Positions 28,660-37,447 of a stretch of DNA of 64,000 nucleotides are shown piece after piece; the first letter of the stretch is position 1; every line of letters begins with the position of its first letter. Both the position numbers and the translations under genes were made by a program. Origin of the DNA: Rs1 sp038900335 (lineage in GTDB: Bacteria; Pseudomonadota; Gammaproteobacteria; Pseudomonadales; Balneatricaceae); NCBI GenBank assembly GCA_038900335.1, contig JBBMRB010000009.1, forward strand, positions 1 to 64,000, in the 5' to 3' direction. The notes under the pieces were generated by a model. That model saw only the letters and a list, made by a program, of their open reading frames with translations, ran no database searches and had not been told where the DNA came from.

Positions 28660-29088
28660 ATGTCAAATATATCAAATAGAGAAGACATCACATTACTATT
28701 AATTGAAGATGATGATGTTGATGCAATGACAGTCAAGCGGAGTTTTCTAAAACAGCGTATTGCCAACCCCATCGTTCGGGCCTATGACGGTGTTGAGGCC
28801 TTAGAAATGCTACGTAATCAAACGGTGTCTAGGCCCTTAATTATCCTGCTCGATTTGCAAATGCCTAGAATGGGCGGTATTGAATTTTTAACGACGTTGC
28901 GTGCAGATGATGATTTAAAAGATATTGTTGTGTTCGTGTTGACTACCTCTAAGTCAGAAGAGGATTTGGTGAAAAGTTATCGTCAGCAAATCGCCGGATA
29001 TTTTATCAAAGGGGAAGTAGGCGAGAGCTTTCTAGATGTTGTTAATGTCTTAGATAATTACTGGAAAGTGGTGCAATTGCCGAAGTAA
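28660..29088 (+). CDS. Single-domain response regulator, Rcp1-like
   Basis: 142 residues consisting only of a receiver domain (acidic residues 17-19, phospho-Asp65 in ILLDLQMPRMGG, TTSKSEED near 110, Lys122). The LIEDDDVDAMTVKRSF start and the GYFIKGEVGESF end resemble Rcp1/phytochrome-associated regulators. With no output domain it must act by protein contact or pass phosphate on. It lies between a CHASE kinase and a c-di-GMP enzyme, which are the natural partners. Confidence 0.93.
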   Translation: MSNISNREDITLLLIEDDDVDAMTVKRSFLKQRIANPIVRAYDGVEALEMLRNQTVSRPLIILLDLQMPRMGGIEFLTTLRADDDLKDIVVFVLTTSKSEEDLVKSYRQQIAGYFIKGEVGESFLDVVNVLDNYWKVVQLPK

Positions 29089-29172
29089 TTGGTTTTTTAT
29101 CCATGATAACTAGGCACGCTTTAGTAAGCGATATGAGTGATTGTAAAAAATAAGTGGAAAAAGGGATATATA

Positions 29173-30873
29173 TTGAAAAAAATTAATATATTAATAGTTG
29201 ATGATGATATCGTTGATAGGGAGCAACTTATTCGGACGTTAAAGCGCAGTACCATCGATTGCGCTACAACTGAAGTTGAAAGTGTGGATCAAGCTCTGGA
29301 GCAACTAGAAGACCGCTTTTTCGATATTATTTTACTTGATTACAACCTTCCACAACGCAATGGCATTGAGCTATTACTTGATCTAAGAAGAGACCCTAAG
29401 CAACGCGATACTGCTGTTATTGTGGTCAGTACTTCACAAGAAGATGAGCTAGCACTTGAGTGTTTAATTGCAGGTGCTCAGGACTTTCTTGTTAAAAGCG
29501 ATATCAGTGTCTTTAGATTACAGCGCGCTATTGTTAATGCGCAAGCACGTGCTGATTTAGAGCATCAGTTATTTCTAAGTTACCAGCACACTAAAAAGTT
29601 AGCGGAACGTGATAGCCTGACAAACTTGGCTAATCGCTATTTCTTTGATGAATCTTTTATCAAAGATATAAAAAGTAATCAGCGCGATAAATCAACGCTC
29701 GCACTATTACTGTTAGATTTAGATCACTTTAAATATGTCAATGATACCTATGGCCACGATGTCGGTGACCAGCTATTAATCGCTGTAGTCGATCGTATTA
29801 ATCATAGCTTGCGCGGCAATGAGCTATTCGCAAGATTAGGTGGTGACGAATTCGCAATATCATTAACGCATCTCAGTTGTGCTAGTGATGCAAAAGTTGT
29901 AGCGAAACGTATTTTGGATGTGTTTAATGAGCCTTTTGAAATAGGCGACTACTCGATAAAATCAGGTGCGAGTATCGGTATATCTGTCTCCCCTGATGAT
30001 AGTGATGAAGCTAAAGATTTACTCAAGTTCGCAGATATTGCGATGTATCGTGCTAAAGCAAAAGGACGAAATCAATCCTCGTTTTTCGAGGAGTCTATGC
30101 AAACTGAATTTTTAGCGCATTTTAATATTGAAAATCAATTGCGTAAGGCACTTGAAAACAATGATTTTTATCTGCAATACCAACCGGTTATCAATACTGC
30201 TGATTTAACAATAGCAGGGATTGAAGCACTTGTGCGCTATCGTGTTGAAGATAGGGTAGTTAGCCCTAATGAGTTCATCCCTATTGCTGAAAAAACACGA
30301 CTAATTATTGAAATTGGTAAATGGGTTATTCATGAGTCAGTAAAACAATTATCACAATGGAATCAAACTAGATCAGTGCCTTTAACAATGGCTGTTAACT
30401 TATCATCAGTGCAGGTAAGTGATGATAAACTCGTCGATTTTATTGCCCAGACATTAAAGCAGTATGAGGTAGATGCGCAGCTCATTGAATTTGAACTGAC
30501 AGAGACTGCTTTAATTATAGAGCCTAAGCCCACGGCTATTATACTGCAAGCTATTAGCGATTTAGGCTGTAAAGTGTCACTTGATGATTTTGGTACGGGT
30601 TTTTCTTCGCTGTCACACTTACATAGCTTTCCGATTGATATCGTCAAAATAGACAAGTCACTCATGCCCAGTGCCTCTGTTAATAAAGGGGCTAAGCAGT
30701 TAATCAATGGTTTGACCACACTAATTAAATCATTAGATTTACAAGTGATTGCTGAAGGCATTGAAACACAGCTTGATCTAGAGGTTTGTTCGCAGTTAGA
30801 TATTAGTAAAATGCAGGGTTTCTATTTTGATAAGCCATTAACGGCAGCTGATCTGGCGAAAAAATACCTTTAA
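29173..30873 (+). CDS. REC-GGDEF-EAL response regulator (c-di-GMP turnover)
   Basis: 566 residues from a TTG at 29173, preferred because AAGGGA lies just upstream and the receiver fold begins there (KKINILIVDDD). A GTG at 29137 would add 12 residues with no ribosome site. Domains: receiver (1-125, Asp56), GGDEF (about 140-305; motif at 223-227) and EAL (about 315-560; EALVRY at 351-356, DDFGTGFSS). The inhibitory site is degenerate (RGNE at 214-217 in place of RxxD), so product inhibition may be lost. Unlike the product of 11070-13628 it has no PAS domain. It is probably driven by the CHASE kinase. Confidence 0.92.
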   Translation: MKKINILIVDDDIVDREQLIRTLKRSTIDCATTEVESVDQALEQLEDRFFDIILLDYNLPQRNGIELLLDLRRDPKQRDTAVIVVSTSQEDELALECLIAGAQDFLVKSDISVFRLQRAIVNAQARADLEHQLFLSYQHTKKLAERDSLTNLANRYFFDESFIKDIKSNQRDKSTLALLLLDLDHFKYVNDTYGHDVGDQLLIAVVDRINHSLRGNELFARLGGDEFAISLTHLSCASDAKVVAKRILDVFNEPFEIGDYSIKSGASIGISVSPDDSDEAKDLLKFADIAMYRAKAKGRNQSSFFEESMQTEFLAHFNIENQLRKALENNDFYLQYQPVINTADLTIAGIEALVRYRVEDRVVSPNEFIPIAEKTRLIIEIGKWVIHESVKQLSQWNQTRSVPLTMAVNLSSVQVSDDKLVDFIAQTLKQYEVDAQLIEFELTETALIIEPKPTAIILQAISDLGCKVSLDDFGTGFSSLSHLHSFPIDIVKIDKSLMPSASVNKGAKQLINGLTTLIKSLDLQVIAEGIETQLDLEVCSQLDISKMQGFYFDKPLTAADLAKKYL

Positions 30874-30883
30874 AAATTTACGA

Positions 30884-30928
30884 TTAGCTAGAGACTCACA
30901 GTGCTATTTTGTTTGAGCCTCTAGCTAA
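30884..30928. terminator. Hairpin between convergent genes
   Basis: TTAGCTAGAGACTCA and TGAGCCTCTAGCTAA form a 15-bp stem with one mismatch and a 15-nt loop, about 10 bp past the c-di-GMP gene and 20 bp before the stop of the DUF1989 gene. There is no long T-run on either strand. It is a likely shared transcript end. Confidence 0.5.
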
Positions 30929-30948
30929 CTCTTGCTGTTATGTGCTAC

Positions 30949-31836
30949 TTACAGTCCATGATTACCAGAGTATTGACTGGTGTTAGGGCTGTGCCAATTT
31001 TTAACAGTGGCAGGCTCTGGTTTATAAATTTCAACGAGTAGTGGGTAGCATGCAGTACTGTCATTAGAATGGCTGCTACCACAATCGCCACCTGGGCATG
31101 CCGATAATGCGCCTAGTAGATCTATCTCTGCAAAAAACTCAAGAAAATCACCTGGGCGTACTGGGCTCGCCTTCATAAAATATTGTTTAGTATCATTGCT
31201 AAAGCCAGTGCACATAAAAACATTGAGCACATCGTGAACATGCGGCTCTGCCTGTGCTAATGGCAGCGCTTGTGAGCTTGCTAGTGCGCGAGTCAGGTTA
31301 GAGTGACAACAGTTATTGTAATCAACTTCTTTTAACATGCTGTTAGTATAAGGATCGCAACGCGTGCCTATGACATCATGTACCCCCGCACCATCTTCAT
31401 CCCAACCATACCATGCTAAAGTGTCATGGGTGATGGTGGCCATCGGCCTAAGGTAAGGTAGGTTGCTCCAAAGCCTATCACCGGTGGTGACATGACTTGC
31501 ATGTAGTTGGCGGGTTTTACCACTGAAAAAACGCTCACTTAAATCATTTGCATTCCATAAGTTAAGATCACCTACTTGTGGGCCTTCAATACTGACAATA
31601 CGAAAAAAATGACCGGCGGGCACTTCAAAAGTCGCACCATCACGAGCCGGCACTATAACCTGTGAGACCTTAGTCATGTTCTGCCTAGCGTTTTGGTAAA
31701 AAGAAGCGTCGTATGAGGGCACTGCATCTGTTTCATAACAAATAACTGCTTTAGCTGCACGCCTTTCATTAGCATCCGCAGGTGTGTTGTTAGTTGATGA
31801 AGCAACAGGGTCGCTAGTTGTATTATTGAGGCTCAT
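30949..31836 (-). CDS. DUF1989 (urea carboxylase-associated family) protein
   Basis: 295 residues with the DUF1989 core from about residue 60: VPARDGATFEVPAGHFFRI, GDLNLWNA, ASHVTTGDRLWSNLPYLRPM, DVIGTRCDPYTN and the late ACPGGDC cluster that probably binds metal. Members lie beside urea/guanidine carboxylase genes and act in carboxyguanidine or related amidine metabolism. Here it stands alone, with no carboxylase, allophanate hydrolase or ykkC riboswitch near. The Thr/Asn/Ala-rich first 30 residues are likely disordered. The function is therefore uncertain. Confidence 0.85.
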   Translation of the reverse strand: MSLNNTTSDPVASSTNNTPADANERRAAKAVICYETDAVPSYDASFYQNARQNMTKVSQVIVPARDGATFEVPAGHFFRIVSIEGPQVGDLNLWNANDLSERFFSGKTRQLHASHVTTGDRLWSNLPYLRPMATITHDTLAWYGWDEDGAGVHDVIGTRCDPYTNSMLKEVDYNNCCHSNLTRALASSQALPLAQAEPHVHDVLNVFMCTGFSNDTKQYFMKASPVRPGDFLEFFAEIDLLGALSACPGGDCGSSHSNDSTACYPLLVEIYKPEPATVKNWHSPNTSQYSGNHGL

Positions 31837-32243
31837 TACACTACTCCAAAAAGTGGTAAGTTATTAAAAATCTGTCAGTTTATTATGGTATAAAAAATTA
31901 CTTAGTCGATGGCATGTTAAATATTATGACCCCGACTGTAGTTGTCTTGTGGCCTAATTGTCTAGTGATTTATTGTTTATGTTTAAGGAGTAGACAGTGA
32001 TGGTGGTTGAATAGCTTAAATTGTCGTGTGCTCTCGCTGAATTGGGCTGTTGTTGCTTTAACTGACTAAATCAGCGCACAATAATAGCCTTAACCTGAAT
32101 ATAGTCTAAACTGAAGAAACTAAAATGGAATCATTGGTGATTTTATACCGGTTGCGTTTAGAGTGTGCAAAGTAGCTACGTTTAATCATCGCTATTTTGG
32201 CCATATCTAAATAAATTAAATGTTATTAAAAGGATATTAAAAA
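31837..32243. other. Gene-free divergent intergenic region
   Basis: About 407 bp between the DUF1989 gene and the mechanosensitive channel. It presumably holds both promoters. I looked for the ykkC-type guanidine riboswitch core expected near such genes and did not see it; no other structured element is evident. Confidence 0.4.
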
Positions 32244-33071
32244 ATGACAGATATTTTAAATCAGCTCGATTTAAATCAATATGTCCCAAGTGTATTAGCG
32301 GGGGCAACTAACATACTGTTCGCAATTATTATTTTAGGTATTGGTTTTTTTGTGGCGAAAAAAGCAAATCAGTTGATTCATAAAATGGGTGAGAGCCATC
32401 CGAAACTTGATACTACCTTGTTTCGCTTTTTAGGTAGCGTTGCTAAATACGTTATTCTGGCGTTTGTTGTCATCGCTATTCTCAATCGCTTTGGTGTGCA
32501 AACAGCCTCTATTGTCGCCTTAATGGGTGCAGCAGGCCTCGCCGTCGGTTTGGCGTTGCAAGGTACGTTATCTAATTTAGCAGCAGGGGTTATGCTGTTA
32601 ATGTTTAGACCGTATAAGGTAGGCGATTTTATTGATGTAGCAGATCGTTTTGGTAACGTTAAAGAAATTGATTTGTTTACTACTATATTACAAACATTTG
32701 ATAATCAGCAAATTATCATTCCAAACAGTCAAATATGGGGTAGCCAAATAGTGAATCATTCACATCATCAAATTCGTGGTGTCGATATGCATTTTGGTGT
32801 CGCCTATAAAGAAAACACAGATCAGGTGAGCCAGATTATCAATGCAGTACTCGCAGCTCACCCGCATATCCTTAAAGACCCTGCACCCTTTGTGGAGGTT
32901 GAAACGTTAAATGATAGCTCTGTTGATTTTATAGTACGTCCCTTTTGTCATGGTGAACACTATTTCGATATTTTGTACTCAATACCTGAGTTAATTAAAA
33001 AGGCACTAGATGAGCAGGGTATTGAAATACCGTTCCCACATCGTAAGTTAATCATTGAAAAATCGGCATAA
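32244..33071 (+). CDS. Small-conductance mechanosensitive channel, MscS family
   Basis: 275 residues, close to E. coli MscS (286). Three N-terminal membrane segments (about 18-40, 65-85, 90-112) lead into the pore helix MGAAGLAVGLALQGTLSNLA, followed by the family signature MLLMFRPYKVGDFIDV and a cytoplasmic beta/alpha-beta vestibule. It opens on membrane tension to release solutes after osmotic downshock. Ribosome site AAAAGGA lies ahead of the ATG. Monocistronic. Confidence 0.95.
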   Translation: MTDILNQLDLNQYVPSVLAGATNILFAIIILGIGFFVAKKANQLIHKMGESHPKLDTTLFRFLGSVAKYVILAFVVIAILNRFGVQTASIVALMGAAGLAVGLALQGTLSNLAAGVMLLMFRPYKVGDFIDVADRFGNVKEIDLFTTILQTFDNQQIIIPNSQIWGSQIVNHSHHQIRGVDMHFGVAYKENTDQVSQIINAVLAAHPHILKDPAPFVEVETLNDSSVDFIVRPFCHGEHYFDILYSIPELIKKALDEQGIEIPFPHRKLIIEKSA

Positions 33072-33096
33072 AAGCATCTAAATGAAGTCAAAAAAT

Positions 33097-33132
33097 AACA
33101 GAGGTCATCTAAAGAAAGCCTCTGTTGTTTTT
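33097..33132 (+). terminator. Intrinsic terminator of the MscS gene
   Basis: AACAGAGG and CCTCTGTT (8-bp stem, 14-nt loop) are followed by GTTTTTA about 26-60 bp past the channel stop codon. Stem plus T-run on the plus strand fits a rho-independent terminator. Confidence 0.75.
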
Positions 33133-33258
33133 ACTACACCTGCCAGCTTGTTACTTAGCAGATAGTGATTGCGCAAGAATCGGGTAACATTTTGTGTGCT
33201 AAGTTTATAATATGTTGTTATCGATTAAACCTGAACTTCACTAAACCTAGGTGACAAT

Positions 33259-34116
33259 GTGTTAGAGCAAGCAGCCCATTATCGTAAAATAGCGCAAGCC
33301 ATTGAATTTATTGCGCAAAACTTTAAAGACCAACCTAGCCTTGCTCAAATAGCAGCGCAGGTCAATTTAAGCCCATTTCATTTTCAGCGTTTGTTTAGTG
33401 ATTGGGTTGGCGTCAGCCCTAAAAAATTCATTCAATATACCAGCATAGAATACGCTAAGCAGCTGCTAAAAGAGCAGCAATTGAACGTCAGTGATACCGC
33501 TTATCATGTTGGTTTATCAGGATCGAGCAGACTGCATGATTTATTTGTCAACATTGAAGGCATGACACCTGGTGAGTATAAAAACGGTGGTGCATCGCTG
33601 GTAATTAACTATCAGTTTTGTGACTCAGCGTTTGGCTCAATATTAATAGCATCCACAGCGAAGGGTATTTGCTACCTGATGTTTAATGATGATCAAGATG
33701 TCGCGTTAGCGCAGTTAAAGCAAAGCTTTGAGCAGGCAACTTTTCTCCACGCTAGCGATGAGCATCAACGCTTGGCGCTGGCTATGTTTGAGCAATCAAA
33801 TAATGCAAAACAAGCGCCACTTAAACTGCATTTGAAAGGCTCTGATTTTCAATTAAAAGTGTGGCAAGCGCTATTAAAAATACCATTGGGACAATTATCG
33901 ACATATGGGCATATCGCCACCATGATTGATAAGCCGAAAGCGGCAAGAGCTGTCGGTAGTGCGATAGCTGCTAATCCCATTGCCTTTTTAATCCCCTGTC
34001 ATCGAGTCATTCAAGCCAGTGGTGATTTTGGTGGCTATCGTTGGGGTGGTACTCGCAAAAGCGTCATTATTGGCTGGGAGGGGGCGTTGCTTAATAACGA
34101 TGCCAGTGTTGGATGA
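33259..34116 (+). CDS. AraC-type regulator fused to O6-methylguanine-DNA methyltransferase (Ada-like, lacking the zinc domain)
   Basis: 285 residues from a GTG with AGGTG just upstream. Residues 8-105 are an AraC helix-turn-helix (ISPFHFQRLFSDWVGVSPKKF type pattern), and 115-280 are the methyltransferase with the active-site motif IPCHRV (Cys at about 253) and the preceding KVWQALLKIPLGQLSTYG segment. E. coli Ada has in addition an N-terminal Cys4 zinc domain that senses methyl phosphotriesters; that domain is absent, so the usual switch mechanism cannot operate in the same way. It repairs alkylated guanine and may regulate an alkylation response. Confidence 0.92.
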   Translation: MLEQAAHYRKIAQAIEFIAQNFKDQPSLAQIAAQVNLSPFHFQRLFSDWVGVSPKKFIQYTSIEYAKQLLKEQQLNVSDTAYHVGLSGSSRLHDLFVNIEGMTPGEYKNGGASLVINYQFCDSAFGSILIASTAKGICYLMFNDDQDVALAQLKQSFEQATFLHASDEHQRLALAMFEQSNNAKQAPLKLHLKGSDFQLKVWQALLKIPLGQLSTYGHIATMIDKPKAARAVGSAIAANPIAFLIPCHRVIQASGDFGGYRWGGTRKSVIIGWEGALLNNDASVG

Positions 34117-34126
34117 TGGCATCGTT
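34096..34126. repeat. Perfect 10-bp inverted repeat at the 3' end of the methyltransferase gene
   Basis: AACGATGCCA and TGGCATCGTT flank 11 bases and span the stop codon at 34114-34116. A second imperfect hairpin, AAAGAGCGTT with AACGCCCTTT (34138-34163), lies between this gene and the convergent tenA-like gene. Both probably serve as transcript ends. Confidence 0.5.
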
Positions 34127-34178
34127 GATCGATAACAAAAGAGCGTTCATGAAAACGCCCTTTCATTTATCTAGCTGC

Positions 34179-34844
34179 TTAACAGCTAAGGTCTAAGCCC
34201 TGTTGCCAAAACGCTATTTCCATGCGCGTTGCTGTAGTGAAATGCTGTTGAATACGTTGCCCTCTAGCTGAATTGATATCAATGTCAGCAATCAGCTCAT
34301 CAAAAAAGGCAGTTGTTGCCTGCGCCGCCTGCTGATACTCTTCGCCTGCGTACATGGCTATCCAATTCGCATAAGGGTTATTATCGGTATTAGCGTTACC
34401 AGGTTTACTGAGCCATTGACCAACGTGAGCATAACCTAGTGCACAGGGCACTAGAGCTGCATATAAATCCGCTAAGCTGCCCTGTGTGCCGGCATCAATC
34501 AAGTAACGAGTGTAGGCAATAGTGGCAACCCCTTCAGGTAGTGCCAGTATAGCATCTTCATCCAGCCCCCAGCTTTTACAGTAATCAATGTGCAGGGATA
34601 TTTCGTGTTCCACCAATGCGCTGAGCGATGGCATACTTGCGCGCATTTGCGCTGGGTTTTCACTTTTAAATACAGCGAGAGCAAAGGCTCTTGAGTAATG
34701 TATAAGGTATAAATAGTCTTGCTGTAAGTAGTGCTGAAAGCTCGCTTTTTCTAAACTTGCAAGGCCCAGTTGCTGGACAAAAGGGTGTTGTACGTAATGA
34801 TCCCACTGCGCTTGGCAGCCGGCGATAAGTTGCTGATGGTTCAT
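34179..34844 (-). CDS. tenA: Aminopyrimidine aminohydrolase / thiaminase II (TenA)
   Basis: 221 residues with the TenA/THI-4 all-helical fold. The catalytic-type Cys in YAALVPCALGYAHVG (about residue 137) and the MYAGEEYQQAA segment with the catalytic Glu are present. The enzyme hydrolyses aminomethyl-pyrimidine or thiamin breakdown products to hydroxymethylpyrimidine (HMP) for salvage. It is the last gene of the HMP-salvage operon headed by the TPP riboswitch, after the ABC importer genes, with a 74-bp gap to the binding-protein gene. Confidence 0.92.
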   Translation of the reverse strand: MNHQQLIAGCQAQWDHYVQHPFVQQLGLASLEKASFQHYLQQDYLYLIHYSRAFALAVFKSENPAQMRASMPSLSALVEHEISLHIDYCKSWGLDEDAILALPEGVATIAYTRYLIDAGTQGSLADLYAALVPCALGYAHVGQWLSKPGNANTDNNPYANWIAMYAGEEYQQAAQATTAFFDELIADIDINSARGQRIQQHFTTATRMEIAFWQQGLDLSC

Positions 34845-34918
34845 AGTGTTACCTTTATAAAATCGATAGTTTGAGCGCTGTTTGTTCGATACTAGCGCTC
34901 AAATAATATTTTAAGCAG

Positions 34919-35851
34919 TTAGTCTAAAATGTAGCTGTTTACGTCAGGTTTGCTGGCAATGACTCCATTATCTAGTAAGAACTGAGCATAATTGTCATAG
35001 CGTGTTTTATCGGCAGCGCTTGGGCGCAATGCAAAGCGAACTAAGGTGTCGCTCCAAGCTAAACGGTTTAGTTCAGTGTCTAGTTTTTTACCATCGCCAT
35101 ATGATTTGAATAACTGCCAAGCTTGATCAGGATGATTAATGGTGTATTGCGTTGCCAGCTCTAGCGCGCGGTTGAATTTGATCACCATCTCTTTATCGAC
35201 AGATTCGCTGTTGGCAACCACGATTAACTCATCATAAGATGGCACACCTTCCTCTTCTAAGTAAAAGGCCTTTCCTTGAAAACCTTCCGTTTTTAGCTGG
35301 TGCATTTCAAAATTACGATAGCCGCCGTAAATTGCATCTACTTGGCCAGATGCTAGAGAAGATGACAGTGACCAGCCAACATTGACTAACTCTACATCAT
35401 CAATACTAATACCGTTTTTAGTTAACATGGTCCCGATAGTGGCATTAACTAGACCGCCATCAAAAGAGTAGCCAATTTTTTTGCCTTTTAAATCGGCCAA
35501 GGTAGTAACGCCATTATCAGCTAAAACCATAATGGTATTTAAAGGGGTGGCTACCAGTGTTGAGACGCGAGTTAAAGGTAGCTGTTCAACGACATCGCGA
35601 ATCAGCTGTGGCTGATAAGTCACCGCTAAATCAAACTTGCCAGTAGCGACTAGTTTTGGCGGTAAGCTGGGATCTGCAGGCTCTTGAATCTCAATATCAA
35701 GTCCTTGAGCTTCAAATAAACCTTGCTGTTTAGCAACAATAATTGGGCCGTGGTCGGGGTTTACAAACCAGTCCAGCATCAAGGTAACTTTTTGTGCAAA
35801 AACACTTTGGCTGGCCAGCGTGATAGCGAGCGCGGCGAGGATTTTTTTCAT
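34919..35851 (-). CDS. thiY: ABC transporter substrate-binding protein for a thiamin pyrimidine (ThiY/NMT1-like)
   Basis: 310 residues with a signal peptide (MKKILAALAITLASQSVFAQ, cleavage about 19). The NMT1/THI5-like fold follows (VTLMLDWFVNPDHGPIIVAKQQGLFEAQGLDI is typical; here residues 22-53), with GLVNATIG and YGGYRNFE landmarks. Family members bind formyl-aminopyrimidine or HMP precursors. It is encoded between the permease and tenA genes in a TPP-riboswitch operon, which fits pyrimidine uptake. Confidence 0.9.
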   Translation of the reverse strand: MKKILAALAITLASQSVFAQKVTLMLDWFVNPDHGPIIVAKQQGLFEAQGLDIEIQEPADPSLPPKLVATGKFDLAVTYQPQLIRDVVEQLPLTRVSTLVATPLNTIMVLADNGVTTLADLKGKKIGYSFDGGLVNATIGTMLTKNGISIDDVELVNVGWSLSSSLASGQVDAIYGGYRNFEMHQLKTEGFQGKAFYLEEEGVPSYDELIVVANSESVDKEMVIKFNRALELATQYTINHPDQAWQLFKSYGDGKKLDTELNRLAWSDTLVRFALRPSAADKTRYDNYAQFLLDNGVIASKPDVNSYILD

Positions 35852-35901
35852 GATGAGCTTCTCTTGTTATAGGTTGTGTTATAGGTTGTTAGCAATATTG
35901 A

Positions 35902-36696
35902 TTAATCTGTTTTTTCTTGATGCCAAGGGATTAATCGTTTTAGTAAATAATCGGTAAGGTAGTAAAGGCCAACGGAAAACAGCGCCAAAATAAACAGTGC
36001 CGCAAACATATCGGCAATTTGCATACGCGCATTGGACTGCATCATTAAATAACCAAGGCCTCCTGATGAGCCGACCCATTCGCCGACTACCGCGCCAATA
36101 GGAGCGATAACCGCAGCGACACGTATCCCCGATGCCAGTGTAGGTAGCGCTGCGGGTAAGCGGATATGCCACAGCTGACGCCATTTATTGGCGCCCATGG
36201 TTTTAGCTAAATCAAGATAGCCAATGGGTGTGTGGCGCAGGCCATCAAAACAGGTGGTGGTCACTGGGAAAAAGATAATTAACGCTGCCATGATTACTTT
36301 GGAAGTCATGCCATAGCCAAACCAGATCATTAAAATAGGTGCTAAAGCAAACACAGGGATAGCTTGGCTGGCGACAAGTACAGGTAATAACCAGCGGCGC
36401 AATGGCTTAAACAACAGCATTTGTAGCGCAAAGGTTAGGCCCATTGCCAAGCCTAATATTAGCCCGAGTACGATCTCGCTCATGGTAATCAAGCTGTGGA
36501 TTAGTAATAAATCATAGCTGGCGATTAGCTTGCTAAACACCAATATCGGCGAGGGTAAAATAAAGGCCTTCATATCAAATACAACAACGATAGAGTGCCA
36601 CAGGCCTAAGATAATCGCGATGGTGATGATTGCCTGCACTAAATGTTTTATCCACACCTTGCTCGTAGCGCGCTTGACACTATTATAATTTGTCAT
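35902..36696 (-). CDS. thiX: ABC transporter permease (ThiX-like)
   Basis: 264 residues from the ATG at 36696, which has CAGGTG five bases upstream; the frame extends further upstream without a good start. About six membrane segments, with the binding-protein-dependent permease loop (YLDLAKTMGANKWRQLWHIRLP is the EAA motif region). It overlaps the ATPase gene by 14 bp and is followed by the binding protein. Together these form a three-part importer for a thiamin pyrimidine. Confidence 0.92.
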   Translation of the reverse strand: MTNYNSVKRATSKVWIKHLVQAIITIAIILGLWHSIVVVFDMKAFILPSPILVFSKLIASYDLLLIHSLITMSEIVLGLILGLAMGLTFALQMLLFKPLRRWLLPVLVASQAIPVFALAPILMIWFGYGMTSKVIMAALIIFFPVTTTCFDGLRHTPIGYLDLAKTMGANKWRQLWHIRLPAALPTLASGIRVAAVIAPIGAVVGEWVGSSGGLGYLMMQSNARMQIADMFAALFILALFSVGLYYLTDYLLKRLIPWHQEKTD

Positions 36697-37438
36697 GTTG
36701 CACCTGCATTTGACTGAGTACTTGTTGTTGGTATTCTCCAAGGGTGGCATCGACTGCTCTTGGTGGGGCGCTGTTAGGCACCTTTAAGAGAGTGAGCTGG
36801 TTTTGGGCATCAAATAGGAACAGCTGATCGCTAAGGCGCAGTGCCTCTTGTGGGTCATGAGTTATGAGTAATACTGTTCTATCTTTTAATACCTGTGCTG
36901 CTAAGTTTTGTAATTTGTAGCGATTGACAGCATCAAGCGCTGAAAAAGGCTCATCCATTAATACAATGGGCGTCTCTTGCATCAATGTTCTGGCTAGGGC
37001 AACACGTTGTCGCATACCACCAGATAGCTGCTCTGGTCTTGATTGTGCTATATTCGCTAAACCGAATTGCTCCAATAACTGCAACGCTTTTTGCTTATCT
37101 AAAGCGCTTACCTTGCCATGTGTTAGCTTAGATTTAATGCAGATATTATCGACAACATTAAGCCAGGGCAGCAGTAAATCTTGCTGCGCCATATAGGCGA
37201 TATGCTCGCTAATAGGGCGCTTATCAGAACAAGTGATGGTGCCGCTAATGTGGTGCTTAGTCTCTATTAAACCGGCAATTAAGCGTAACAAACTGGTTTT
37301 TCCACAGCCGCTTGGCCCTAGTAAACAGCTCCATTTTGCGGATTCTAGCGTTAAGTTTACGTTGCATAATGTGCTCTTTTGCGCACCTTGATAGGTGAGT
37401 GAGAGGTTCTTAATGGCGACACTGACTGCTTGACTCAT
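36683..37438 (-). CDS. thiZ: ABC transporter ATPase (ThiZ-like)
   Basis: 251 residues with Walker A GPSGCGKTS (about 37-45), Q-loop, signature LSGGMRQRVALART and Walker B IVLMDEPFSALD. It resembles the nitrate/taurine/thiamin-pyrimidine class of ATPases. It lies 9 bp after thiD and overlaps the permease gene, so it is clearly part of the HMP importer. Confidence 0.92.
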   Translation of the reverse strand: MSQAVSVAIKNLSLTYQGAQKSTLCNVNLTLESAKWSCLLGPSGCGKTSLLRLIAGLIETKHHISGTITCSDKRPISEHIAYMAQQDLLLPWLNVVDNICIKSKLTHGKVSALDKQKALQLLEQFGLANIAQSRPEQLSGGMRQRVALARTLMQETPIVLMDEPFSALDAVNRYKLQNLAAQVLKDRTVLLITHDPQEALRLSDQLFLFDAQNQLTLLKVPNSAPPRAVDATLGEYQQQVLSQMQVQHDKL

Positions 37439-37447
37439 TTTTTAGTC

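Noticed and set aside
29133..29153. Six-codon mini-frame (MSDCKK) overlapping the upstream GTG alternative of the REC-GGDEF-EAL gene
   Set aside because: Too short to judge and without a clear ribosome site; a leader-peptide role would be guesswork.
31837..32243. Possible guanidine (ykkC) riboswitch expected ahead of a DUF1989 gene
   Set aside because: The conserved core segments of that aptamer are not present on the minus strand.
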